Source: Forficula auricularia
Taxonomy: Eukaryota; Arthropoda; Insecta; Dermaptera; Forficulidae
DNA length: 64,000 nt
Direction: 5' to 3'
NCBI GenBank assembly: GCA_024734495.1
Contig: JALMQS010000277.1
Coordinates: 1-64,000 of the forward strand
Positions 20,940 through 32,219 of this stretch are shown here, in pieces. The position numbers and the translations under genes were made by a program. The notes under the pieces were generated by a model. That model saw only the letters and a program-made list of their open reading frames with translations, had not been told where the DNA came from and did no database searches. Within the stretch, counting starts at the first letter, position 1; each line of letters opens with the position of its first letter.

Positions 20940-23319
20940 TTATTTTATTTTAAGATTGACGAAGATTCGTTTTATTTATTTATTGCTTTTGAATGTATTT
21001 ATTCTTCGAACTTAGATTAGCGTTGATTTTGTTTTTGAATGGACGAATTTGACTTGTCAATAAAATATCACTTGTCATTTTCAGAGATCGCTTCTGTAAG
21101 AGGGAGTGACAACCGACTCCCTGGAGATGACACTGTATCTTGTCGAAGGCTTAGATTTGGCGAAATAGAAACAAAATAAATAATAAATGATGGTCTTATA
21201 GTAAATCATCTTTTGTAAAAGCTTACTCCCAACCTCAGATAAGTCTCTTAAAAATTAACAAAAACTAAGTAGATATTAATTAGATACAATGACTATTCTT
21301 ACTAAAAAAGAGTAGGTTTCATCTAATAATATATTTAAATTAAGTAAGATCTTTTTCTTCTTGAAATTATGGCTGAGGGTGTTCATAAACTTTTTCAAAA
21401 TAGCATATTAATTGAAAAGTATCCGAATTGATAGTCAACATAATAAGCGCGTATAAAATTAGATCTCTAATTACTAAGGTCTTGTTTTCGAAATAAATGG
21501 TTGAAAATTATACTATAATGTTGATAAATAGATGTATTATCCAATTTCCAAAATTCCCAAAATAATTGTAATTAATTTTTATCTTCTATTCTTTTTTTTT
21601 CGAATTTTGAGAACAGATAAATAGAAGTAAATTTTTCAAGGCTATGTAAGGTTACTTAAATTTTAGTGATTTGCCAAAAATGATGTCAATGAATTTTTTG
21701 AGCTAAACATTTAAAACTTATCACAGATGTGCAGCTTTTTAATGCAAACTTGTGTGTCAAATGTAGGCTAACAGATTTTCTGCATTTGTTAGCCATAAGT
21801 TCTGAAAATAGAAAGTCCACTCTTTAAACTATTTTTTATTTTGGAAATGATGTAAGCAAACGGGCAACAAAATGGACTTTTAACGACTTCTGAATGCATG
21901 ATCGTGGTTATCGGAATCCAGAAAGACATGTAGAAAATAATGATGATTCAAATTGATTTTTTTTCTAAATTCTAGATTTTACTATATACATATACCTATA
22001 TGAATAAGAAAGAAGGAAAAACAAAATAAAATAAGTTTTTAGTAAAATATAAATTTTTGGCCATTTATTTCGAAATTTCCTTTATTTGAAAGAAAATATA
22101 GTTCCTTTATTTTTATATAAAATAAATAATAAGGGTAGGTTTTGTTTTTAATTTACAATTTAAAAAATGTCTAATGACCTTCACCCTAAAATTGCGGAAA
22201 AAAAGATTGTGAAAAATTTACCATGGTCGGCCTAAATAATGTAGACTTTTTAATAGCTATTTTTAATTTTAGTTGTTGCCAATAAAACTGCGCTTGATAT
22301 GTCACCTATTATTATAAAAATTAATTCGGGATTGGTAATATGTAAGAATAATAAAAAAAAGATTAACTATCGCCTTGGTTTATGTAGGTGGCCGGAAGTG
22401 AGTTAATTCACTTTGTTTTTGCCAATTTTCTCAAATCCAAACACAATAATAATAATAAGAGATGCTATTTAAAGAAAGTCAACAAACTTTGATTAAAGAA
22501 AACATTTTTTTTCTCTTTTTTTCAAAACTTTTTAAGACCTTTTACACGAGGAACTAAAGACAAAGACCGAGAGGGAAGTTGACAGATAATTTTAAATTAA
22601 ACTTTAATGTTGGGAAAGAAAGAGTAAGTAATAGATAAAAGAGTGGGTGGAACAAAAAAACGGGTTTGAATGTTTATCTGGAGGAAGTTTATATGTAACC
22701 TGATGAAAGTTTAATTGGCTTGACGTACTTGGAATAACCTAGGCGAGGGTGCTTTAAATTAGAATCAATCGTAAAGAAACCTTTGAGAAGAAATTTCGAA
22801 ATCCACCATGAGAGACAATGCTAAAGAAAAAGAGAACATCTCAAATTCGAATTATTAATTAGAATAGTAAGTTAAATCGATCATATAAGGTCAAGTTTAT
22901 GAAAAGGTTTCAATAAAGTCTTATTGTATTTCATAAATGAATGTATAGCTCACATTGATGATTTAGCTTCTTTGTACAACTGTCAGAGAGCATTGTAGAT
23001 TGTAATTAAATAGGATAAAAAGTTGAAATTTATTTATAAAATAGCTCTGTTTTATGCTAAAAATAAATAAATAAATAAAATAACAATAACTTTTAGCCCG
23101 ATATTCAATTTATCACACCATTTTATTCAAATAAACTTTCAATGTTTCTGAACTGGTATCGTTAATTTCACAAGGGAAGGGACTAATTTATATTAGAGTA
23201 TATGTTAAAGTTCATTTTTTTTAATCGGAAGTAAATTCGTGAACGGAAATGTGATTAAGGTGCCTTCTGGTATAGTTGTATCGTAAATAGTAAATAGTAA
23301 GCTACTGCTGTCTAAATTT
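20940..23319. other. Mostly AT-rich, no gene; contains an R3 copy
   Basis: A perfect short hairpin GGGAGT...ACTCCC lies near 21103. An R3 copy spans about 21640-21950. The remainder shows no recognisable coding or repeat. Confidence 0.5.
21640..21950 (+). repeat. Copy of repeat family R3
   Basis: Contains TTTTAGTGATTTGCCAA, the TTCTGAAAATAGAAAGTCC block and the CTTTTAACGACTTCTG block followed by TCGGAATCCAGAAAGACA. Confidence 0.45.
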
Positions 23320-23579
23320 GGCTAGGCATCCACAGTCGATTTTCAGTCGACCCAACAATTTAGTTGGGTTGGTTTGAAATCGTGATGAATTATCAATTTA
23401 TAACCAACTCTAATTAAGTAAGTTCGAATTTTTTATCAAAAGTGCTCATCGATCGATTTTGATTAAATAATCGAGTTGATCTGCAGTTGTGTTGTGTATG
23501 CACCTACATTAAACTTAATATATTTATGTCCATCAACTAAATTATCACTCGACTGAAAATCGACTGTGTGTGCCTAGCC
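23320..23579. mobile_element. 260-bp MITE with GGCTAGGCA ends
   Basis: Ends are inverted: left GGCTAGGCATCCACAG then TCGATTTTCAGTCGA, right the same with two changes (GGCTAGGCACACACAG). TTT flanks both ends (23317-23319, 23580-23582) and may be a 3-bp TSD. Non-coding interior. Superfamily not certain. Confidence 0.6.
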
Positions 23580-23900
23580 TTTGTTATAATAAAAATTTAA
23601 AAATTGGATAAATTTTTAGTCAAAACTCAAATTCAAAATAAAATAATTGATCAATTTTGATCCAAGATAGAAAATTTATAAAAGCACAAATTCTTTAATC
23701 AAATACATTCTGTAAACAAAAATAATCTCTTAAGAAATTCAGATTTATTTTACTATTAGCTACGCCTGGGAGAAAAGCAAAGAATTCAAAGGAAAAAAAC
23801 ATAATAATAATACAGTGAAAACAAAGATTTAAGTATCTTTTTGGGTGTCTTTTTTTGAAAAAAGATGGAAATTATTTCAAAAATCAACCCAGTATATAAT

Positions 23901-24180
23901 ATTATTAAATGAATTTAACTTAAAAGGACATCATAGATATTAGTTCAAATATTTTTACATTGCATATCAGAGAGGTTCGTCCCCTTAGGAATCGAACCCA
24001 AGCGCTAACTAAGCTTGCCGGGCCAGTAGCCAATTGGTCTTAAGGGTTTGGCTACTGCCCCGGCAAGCTTAGTTAGCGCTTGGGTTCGATTCCTAAGGGG
24101 ACGAACCTCTCTGATATGCAATGTAAAAATATTTCAACTAATATCTATGATGTCCTTTAAAGTTAAATTCATTTAATAAT
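23901..24180. mobile_element. Head-to-head inverted SINE pair
   Basis: A 280-bp palindrome whose arms (23901-24033 and 24048-24180) differ at about three positions. Each arm carries a pol III B box GGGTTCGATTCC (24082-24093 plus; 23988-23999 minus) and an A-box-like TTGGCTACTGCCC near the centre. Each body runs outwards to an (AAT)n-type tail. So two copies of a tRNA-headed SINE meet head to head with a 14-bp spacer. Near identity means the duplication is recent. Confidence 0.65.
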
Positions 24181-24849
24181 AATAATAATTTGTACCTTGA
24201 TTAAACATGTCTAAACGCGAAGTAAAATCATTTTCTACCATGATTTTTTTCTTTGTCTGCCTGCGTGTCCGGAACTTCTAGTTCAAAAATGTAGAAACAT
24301 TTTTTGAAAGATTTTATTGAGATTTTAAGCCGATGGCATAATATAGACATAAATGAGCAATTTATATTAAAGTTTATTATGAATTAGTTGGGCGTCTCTA
24401 GCGTACTGGGTCTTGAAAAAGTTTTATTATTTAATAAATGTGAGGATGAGCGAATCTTTCATTAAAATCTAATCGAAGAAAATAAATAAAAAAGGGCGCG
24501 GATATAATTATCCCTTTTTGAGCTAAGGCAATGCATAGATGCGGAATACAAACGCAGACCTGTCAAATACAAGCCCAGACCTGTTTGACACTATTAGAGA
24601 CTAATTGCTTAAATTCTTTTATTCTGGGAAAGCTCTTTTGCCTTTTACGTTTGGATCAAAACGATACTCGTTATAGAGAGAGAATATTCAAATGGACTTC
24701 ACTATAATTCAGACAAAAATGTAAAAAGGGTTTACTTGCTGCAGCGTAGCGAGACTTGGAAAAAGTTTTTAATTTTTCCACTTAAAAGGGATTTGTGTTT
24801 TATTTTAAAACAGTACATTTTCATAAAGAAACATAAAACTGAGCCATTT
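24181..24849. other. No gene seen
   Basis: AT-rich; 24540-24600 has a short direct repeat (CAGACCTGT twice). No coding signal. Confidence 0.5.
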
Positions 24850-25560
24850 TTCACTTTACCATACAGGGTATGGTCAAGTATTGTAATCGTGCATGAAAAA
24901 AGTGTTTTTTACTTCTTTTTTTCTAAATATCTCAAAAACGGCAGAAAATATTTTGATTAAAAAAAATTGAGCGAAACCATGGCATTTCGGTCTACAAAAA
25001 AGCTCAAATAAGTAAAAATCGAAAAAATTATATTTTTCGAAATAATAATTGTTTTGTCAAAATGTCTGTTAGTATGTCCGTCTGGTTGTCCGTTAGTCTG
25101 TGCGTTATGAAATTTTTGTGGACGAGCTATCTCAAAAACTAGTTTAAATATCGAAATCAAATTTCACACATACTTAGTCCATTGAGATTAAGAGCTGATT
25201 AGATTTTGGTGCATATCGACCCAAAATTAAGGGGGGTGGAGGTGGGGGGGTTAAAAATTAAAAATCTAGGCCATTTGAGCAAACTCTACCAAATTTTGTA
25301 TATATAATCAGTGGAACCCCAGAAGCCTAAAAATGCAAAAACTAACCGCCCAAAATGAGTGGGGGGGGGGGTTCAAAAAATGAAAATCTAGGCTCTTGTA
25401 CCAAACTCAACCAAATTTTGTATACATAATCAGTGGGCCCACAGTAATATTAAATGCAAAAACTAACCCCCCCCCCCCCTACATAAATATAAATAATTTT
25501 ATTAAATATTAAATATAAGTAAATATAAGTGAGGAGCCAGGTTATATGGTAAAGTAAAGT
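24850..25560 (+). repeat. Repeat R1, longest copy
   Basis: Starts ACTTTACCATACAGGG, ATGGTCAAGTATTGTAATCG, TGCATGAAAAAAG. It contains G runs at 25231-25250 and 25361-25371 and a 13-C run at 25467-25479. Within it a 122-bp unit beginning AAAATCTAGG is repeated at 25261 and 25383 with moderate divergence. R1 shares the TATTGTAATCG start with R2, so the two may be related. Confidence 0.6.
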
Positions 25561-25837
25561 GGATGGCCACATCAGAACACGTCAGCTTATTTAAAGATAT
25601 GTGCTTTATTTCAAAACAGCTAATGATTGAGAAGCGCAAAAGATTTAATTAATAATTAGGCTAAAGCGCTTTAAAAAAACGAGGTTATTTTGTGAAAATG
25701 TTATTCGCTTTGGAATTGTATGAATCATCATTTGTATATCTCCTGAATCTCTTACTTAGGAGCTGTCTAAAAAGCCTAGCCGTCTTTTTACGTTTGCCTA
25801 TGCGAACTGGTTTGCGCAAAAAGGCCGAAAATAAATC

Positions 25838-25852
25838 GCAACGGATCGCTGC
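25838..25852 (-). repeat. R4 palindrome, third copy
   Basis: GCAACGGATCGCTGC beside TAGACTTTATCC, the inverse of the R2/R4 junction. It marks an R2-family end without an adjacent full copy. Confidence 0.5.
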
Positions 25853-26140
25853 TAGACTTTATCCATAGACATTTGAAATATTAATATAATTAAAAAAAAT
25901 AAAAATAATTAAAATAAGGGGGCCTTTTAAATACGAGTCTATAACTTAGTAACACTAAGATATAGCAGTATTTTATCTAGCTATAACTCCAAAATTATAA
26001 TAGCTAAAAATCTGTAAACATTCTGAAGGATAGCTACTATTATAAGGATAAAGTCTACAGAGTTTCAATTTTTTGAACCATTACTTTGGCCGGAATAAAA
26101 AATTGATATTTTAATGCCAAAAACCCCATGTTATTTAGAT

Positions 26141-26551
26141 AGCCATGTACGGGTGTGAAACCTGGACAATTGGAAAAGCGGAGAGAAAGAGATTGGAGGC
26201 TTTCGAAATGTGGTGCTACAGAAGAATGATGAATATGGATAAAATTACAAATGAAGAAGTTCTTGGAAGAATCGGAGAAAGAAGAACCTTGTGGAAGAGT
26301 CTGAAGAAGAGAAGAGGTCAGATGATGGGGCACACACTGAGACATGGGGGACTGCTTAGGGATATCTTGGAGGGGGAGGTGGGAAAGAAAAGGGGAAGGG
26401 GAAGACCCAGATTAGAATATTTCAACCAAATAATTGGGGATATGGGATGCCAGACATTTAGAGAGGTCAAACAGCTGGCGGGGGACAGAGTCGAGTGGAG
26501 ACGGATTGTTGCATCAAACCAGTCTTAGGACTGTATACTCAATGATGATGA
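26141..26551 (+). mobile_element. Young 5'-truncated RTE-like LINE insertion
   Basis: A 411-bp insertion inside the hAT fold-back, flanked by the perfect 9-bp duplication TATTTAGAT (26132-26140 and 26552-26560) and ending with an ATGATGATG tail. Nearly identical to 45891-46308, so the family was recently active. Confidence 0.9.
26145..26528 (+). pseudogene. C-terminus of RTE-like reverse transcriptase
   Basis: Open frame from MYGCETWTIGKAERKRLEAF through RRMMNMDKITNEEVLGRIGE and GHTLRHGGLLRDILEGEV to GRGRPRLEYFNQIIGDMG and the end VASNQS. Relative to the 46-kb copy it lacks three residues (9 bp) between MMN and MDK, an in-frame loss, and has GRPRLEY where that copy has GRTRLEY; GRPR is the usual form in related elements. 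The open frame is a fragment only, without RT or endonuclease. Confidence 0.85.
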
Positions 26552-26702
26552 TATTTAGATGAGTAACTTACATCGCTGGGGGCACAGGTTATAATTGAGA
26601 TAGAGACTTGAAACTTGTGGGATATTTTTTTTATTTATTTCGAACCATATGAGCCCTTGTCAGTGTAAAAATTCGAAAATACCCAAAATAAGGACCACCC
26701 TA

Positions 26703-28101
26703 ATATATAATCGTTATATGGAAGCTCTTGAATGGTTGTAGCTAGTGGGGTGAAATTTGATACACAAGTTTGTATTAATGATCTGCTCCCATTAGTGTAG
26801 CTAGCATATAGCAAGAATAAGCAAAGCTTATGGGCACTCTGATTCTGAAGAGCTTAATATTATTTGATTAAATATATTATTTAAATATGTATCATATCTT
26901 CAAATTAAATCTTAGTAAGTACTTTACTTTTACATTGTTATCAAATGTGAAAAATTATTTTTAATTTTTATAATTATAATTAATGCAGATTGAAATTTCT
27001 TTGGTGATAGACCCGAAATTTCTAGATACGCCTTTGTCTGCACATTTGACTCAATCTTTCTTTTTGAATTTAGTTTAATCTTGTGCTTTACCATAAGAAT
27101 ATTGTTTTCTATGCCATTAATTGCATTCAATTTACAAATATATTCTTAATTGTATTTAAAATAGGAACTTAGTGGAATAAATATAGGGCTGGTTGTAAGA
27201 AAAGCGGTCTGATCTAATCCCCTTATTGTAATTCTAATCATTGATGGCGCCAATAGAATTCGCGACCTCGGATAATGACATGCAAATGCGCCAAAACCGT
27301 AGGGAAAAGAAATTGCCAGAAAGAGGGAGGTGTTAAAGAACTGACGGGAATGACCACGATTACTTCCCTCTCTTCTTTTAGTTTTATCGCAGACCGGAAT
27401 TGGCCTTATCACATAGCCGGCATAATGTCAGATATGTCGTGCCATCTCTCTTTTGATTCAGATGATATCAGAAAACGAAGTGGTCAAACAAAAACAAGCC
27501 ACATATGCTATTTTTAATATCCAAATGTTCGTTCTGGTATTTTTAATTAAGCAGATCAAAGGTTGGTGTGTGTTTTTTTTACGTTAGGACCAACATCGAA
27601 ATTTAATCGAGCATGTAAGGGGAGAAGTATTTATTTATTTATTTGAGTTTTTGGGTGGTCATTGAGGTTAATAATAAGTCAAGGGGACAATGAAATGAAA
27701 ATAGGCATATTATTAATATGTATATTTATATGTAGGTAGATTTATTTACATTAACCAGAAGACACAATCTTTGATCAGAAAAAAAATTGTTTTGAATCGT
27801 TCTATTATGAATTAGGTATATACCTATGAATTTTAATTTTAAAATCAAATTTTTTAATTTAGTTATGTAAAATGCTAGATATACAATGAGTATTTAAATC
27901 AAATAGTTATTAAATAAATCACTTCTATCTAGCATTTGAATTAATTTTTAAATGAAATATTGGAGGAAAAAGTTAAACACTTTCTACTAGAGTTTGTTTA
28001 CTTTTTGTGCAAATTTTAGTGATTTGCCAATTTTTTGTAAGCAAATGACTTGAGGAAGAAGGAATTAAAACATGGCCAGAAAGATTCAGTTTTTGATTAT
28101 A
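26703..28101. other. No gene seen
   Basis: A less AT-biased patch at 27190-27500 contains overlapping ORFs on both strands without recognisable domains. An R3-type 5' block (AAAGTTAAACACTTTCTAC to GTGATTTGCCAATTTTT) is at about 27965-28040. Otherwise AT-rich. Confidence 0.5.
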
Positions 28102-28105
28102 TTAA

Positions 28106-28712
28106 GGAGGTCCTTTCGCTCCAGTAGAGTCAAAAAAAGTGTAGTATCTAATATTTAATCAAATAAGTCAAAATACAAATGAAAAATAATAGAATTAAAA
28201 AATAAATAGTATGAAAGCCGTAAATGATTGAAATAAAAACAATTATTAAATACAAAAGTTAGTTTGATTTATTCAAATCTGCTGATAATAACTCTAGTAT
28301 GATTTGGCAATGCGTTGTATTAATACTGTTTATGTTTATATCCAAACATAGCATTTATGTGATTTTTACTTTATTTAAAGTAAATTTCTCAGTAAATTCC
28401 TCGGTAAATGATATATTTTATTGCAAAAAAAGAAATCTGCATGTTTCAAAAAGCTATTTTTTCTTTTTTTTTAACTTTATCTATTTAACTAACAGTAGTA
28501 TAATTCAAGAGAAAGTGTCAAGATCTTAATTTTTCATAATACTCTATGAAAATGTTTACATTTTAAAAAATTTTATTTTTAAAAATTTGCTCGCTAATGT
28601 GTGTGATTCAAACTTCACCAAATCATAGATAGAGACTTAAACTATTATAAAAAATTAAGTTATAGTTATAATCTAATATTTTTTATTTGACATTGGCGGC
28701 GAAAGGACCTCC
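28106..28712. mobile_element. 607-bp element with TTAA target and GGAGGTCC ends
   Basis: TTAA flanks at 28102-28105 and 28713-28716. Inverted ends share the exact 14 bp GGAGGTCCTTTCGC, with weaker similarity inward to GTCAAA. TTAA targets occur in piggyBac and Kolobok; the GG start is unlike piggyBac. The interior ORF (28299-28529) is not transposase-like. Confidence 0.65.
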
Positions 28713-28716
28713 TTAA

Positions 28717-31700
28717 CGTGTCTATGAAATTTCAGCTCACTACACTACTGTCGAAACTTGCTAGCTAAATCCGTTGGGTAAGAAAAAAAATTGCCTCATC
28801 ATATGATACTATACCGAGTCTTGAAAAATATTTATTTTTCATTTAATTTTATAATAATAAAATAACCGTGAGATTATCTAAATTAAAATAAAATAATGAG
28901 TTACCTCTATTCAGAAAGAAATTATTTTATAACTACCCATTTAGGGAAAATGAAGGATTTAATAAGAAATCGTACCTCGTACCTATTGCAAATTAATTTT
29001 GTAATAGAGTGGTTAAATTTAATCTCGGGTATTCTAGATTTAGAATTAAATGAAATCCTATTTATGAATAATTAAATCTTGAAAATTAATTGAATTTTAA
29101 TTAAAATCATGGAGAATAATGATGATATATGAAACCTGCTTTTAAATGAGATCTTATTATAAGAAACTTCGCAATGTTCATTAGAGATCGACTCTTAGTT
29201 TACATCTGATTCAATATTAGTAATGTATATTATATACAGGTTGTCCTTTAGTTATTGCGAAAGATATTAAAAGGGGATTCTTTGTTCTATTTTTAAGAGC
29301 AAAGTTCTGTGAATTACGACTTAAACATCCTGCTCAACTTACAAAAACGTGTGTTAAGAAGTGATTGAAAAATAATATTTTTTCAAACGCCTATAAAACC
29401 AAAAATTTGCAATTCTTATTACTCGGCACGTTCCGTTCAGCAGACGAAGTCTGTCTCAGCATTAATAATGAATTCATGCAATTTGTTTTATTGCTTTTCA
29501 ATTTTTCATTTTTGTGTCTTCGTCTGGATATCCACGAACGAAGGTCATGGAAATTTCGTCCTGGTGTCCAACGTTTGTATTTTAAAAATGAAAAATGATT
29601 AGATTTCCAGTTTTTTCGTTCAGATTTTCCGGTTAAAAAATGCAGAAAATCAGAAAAATGTCCGGAATGTTGCTATTGACGTGCTTAGATATTAAAGAGC
29701 ATTGGCTCTAGTCAGCAGTTAACAGTTAAAAATCTAGAAACGTAATTTTGAATAAAATCTTTTCAGCCTTTTTTTTAGGATATCTATTGAACATTTTCAT
29801 ATTTTGAAATGTGTCCAAAATCATTCTTTTATCAATTTTCTATTAATTTCCTGAGAGCGATATTAAAATATCTGTTTTAGCAGTTGAGCTCGATTCTAAA
29901 GAGAGTGGAGGGTGACCTTTCAGACAAACACTAAAACATAGCTAATAAGATCTTTTATCTTCAGTAAATTTCGATTTTAGTCAATTTAGTCTGTGGGTTA
30001 TTTAATATAGAGTAGAATTTTGTAAAAATGCAGTGTTTTCTTTCTTATCATTTATGTTAAAATTTTGGGGGTGGGTTAGAAAAATGTGATTTTTTCAAAA
30101 TTCGAAAAATCACTTTTGAAGTGAAACTTCTTTAACGAGGTATCTGTTTGAATTTTTTGTTACAATAAAGGGGAAATGACTTAATAGAGGACAAATAAGA
30201 GACAAATCTTGATTTTAAGATAATAATTTAAATTTCCTAATTTTAATCAATTTCATTTGTCATGAGCTATTAGTAGTAAAATTAAAGTTTCACTTCCGCC
30301 GTGAGGTTATGTGGATGAGCCTCAGACATTTTTTACTTTATTTCTTTTATATTTTACATTTATGTTGAAATATTGGTATAAGTTAAAAAATTTGAGATCA
30401 TACAATAAAATTATTAAAAGTAAATGAATTAATTAATATTATATTAAGAGTGATATCAGTTGCAAGAGCTATCTGTGCCTTTTGGGAGATTATAGATAAA
30501 AAAATAATAAATACGATATATTTTAAAATGCGTTATTGCAGATTTTTTTTCCAAACAAAAATCTTGTTATGTGTAGCAAATTTCGTTTAAATAAAACGGA
30601 ATAAAAATGAGTCATAAGTATTTTGTTTAAATTTGGTTAGAATAAGTAATATTTTCTTAGGAGCTTGCGTATACATTTTTCCTTATAAGATTTTGTTGAA
30701 GTCATTGAAATGAACGTGATCGAAAGCAAATTTAATTGAAGGGAATCGAACGTTTAATTTTTTTTTTTTAATTCGACCATGCTTGCCTTGCCATTAAAGA
30801 AAAGTAGTCTCGAAGAAAGAATTCTACGTGTCTTTTGGACCAATTTCCCCCTTAGTTGCGGACCTCAAGTCACGCATACCATAAAAATAAAAGATGAAAA
30901 AAAGCTATGGGTGAATGACAGACAGCAGGTAAGAGAGACCCATTAGGCGGAGAGGACATGCCTTAGGAGTTTTGACAAATGAATACTTGCGAACCCAGAA
31001 AGAGCCTTTTTGTGTTTGCCAGCCTGAGATAAAAGTTTTAAATTATGTATCTCCCTTGAAGCGATTATTAGGTTATTCGAAAATTAAATTTTAAATCGAG
31101 GTTATACGTACCCCTCACAAATATCAATTAAGTAATTTCGATTCTCATTTTATTTGATTGACGAAATTATGTTATAATCAGACCTTTTTTTTCTGGTCGA
31201 CTAGGAGAAGAAAAACTTTTCACAAAAACAAGATTCTGTTTTTTTCTTTTAAACTTTTCGTATAATTATGAGATATGTAAATCAACGATTAAAATTCCAG
31301 ATCTTTTTTTTTATTTATAATATATAATAACGAAGATATATAAATTAGAAATTCATCGAAACAAGGTGTTGGGAAATCGTCTTCATTATGCTTTATTCCA
31401 GTACCAGGCATCTTGTCTTCACGGACAAAGCCACAAGACTTTAATTCTAAGTTTAAAAGGCTTCTTTTTGTGGCATACTCGTTTTCAATCGTTGGCATTA
31501 CAAGTAAGTACACGTATATTGTCATTGTCAAAGCACCTGTTCTAAAAGGATCACCAAATTAAGCAACATGTCTTGCAGTGCGTGCCCCTCTTCTGATATT
31601 ATTGGCATATTTAGTCTTCCCAATCCCATTCATATTGTGTGCATAAGAATTCCAATGGATTCGGCCTAAAGATATTGGGAATTGCCGCCCTCTATCTTCA

Positions 31701-31750
31701 CTATAAAAGGAACGATATTTTTTAAGAATGGCATTGGCAGTTAAGAGAAG
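28717..31750. other. No gene seen
   Basis: AT-rich DNA; 30780-31020 and 29400-29560 are less biased but show no recognisable product. Confidence 0.5.
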
Positions 31751-31754
31751 ATGC

Positions 31755-31758
<4 letters not shown>

Positions 31759-31788
<30 letters not shown>
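31759..31788. repeat. (TA)n microsatellite
   Basis: Uninterrupted AT dinucleotide run next to the left end of the following element. Confidence 0.85.
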
Positions 31789-31789
<1 letters not shown>

Positions 31790-31793
31790 GGTA

Positions 31794-32217
31794 TGTTGCA
31801 GTGAAAACCCGTTTTTAGTAAGAATGGGTTCCAATTAGTTGAACCGCGTTTCACTGAATATCCTTGTGGCAACTAGAATTTACTGATGTTGTATGAGTTT
31901 GGCCCAAAGGTCTAGAACTCTAGAATCTTCATTTTTGACCTTCCGCCTCATTTTGGTTGTTTATTTTCAAAAATTTTTAAACGAAAATGTCAAAAATTAC
32001 ATCTTCATTAGAAGCGTTGTAGAGGATGTCATTTTCGACATTTTCGTTTAAAATTTTTTGAAAATAAACACCCAAAATAAGAGGGAAGGTCAAAAATGAA
32101 GATTCTAGGCCTTTGGACCAACATGAGTAAATTCTAGTTGCCACAAAGGTATTCAGTGAAACGCGTTTGAACTTAGTAAGAACGCGTTCTTACTTAAAAC
32201 GTGTTTTTACTGCAACA
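31794..32217. mobile_element. 424-bp palindromic element, TA target
   Basis: Ends are TGTTGCAGTGAAAAC and its inverse, with TA at 31792-31793 and 32218-32219. The arms are inverted almost to the centre (shared blocks GTGGCAACTAG, TTCATTTTTGACCTTCC, AACGAAAATGTC). Likely a Tc1/mariner-type fold-back MITE; no coding capacity. Confidence 0.65.
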
Positions 32218-32219
32218 TA

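Larger units (their letters stand above)
25938..26702. mobile_element. hAT fold-back copy 2, split by a LINE
   Basis: Matches 8600-8933 from GAGTCTATAACTTA to the right terminus GGACCACCCTA, here complete and ending at 26702. The left part is missing. A LINE fragment at 26141-26551 interrupts it, so the hAT element was in place first. Confidence 0.7.

Noticed and set aside
27146..27517. Opposed ORFs in a less AT-biased patch
   Set aside because: Both strands open over the same stretch, no domain in either translation.
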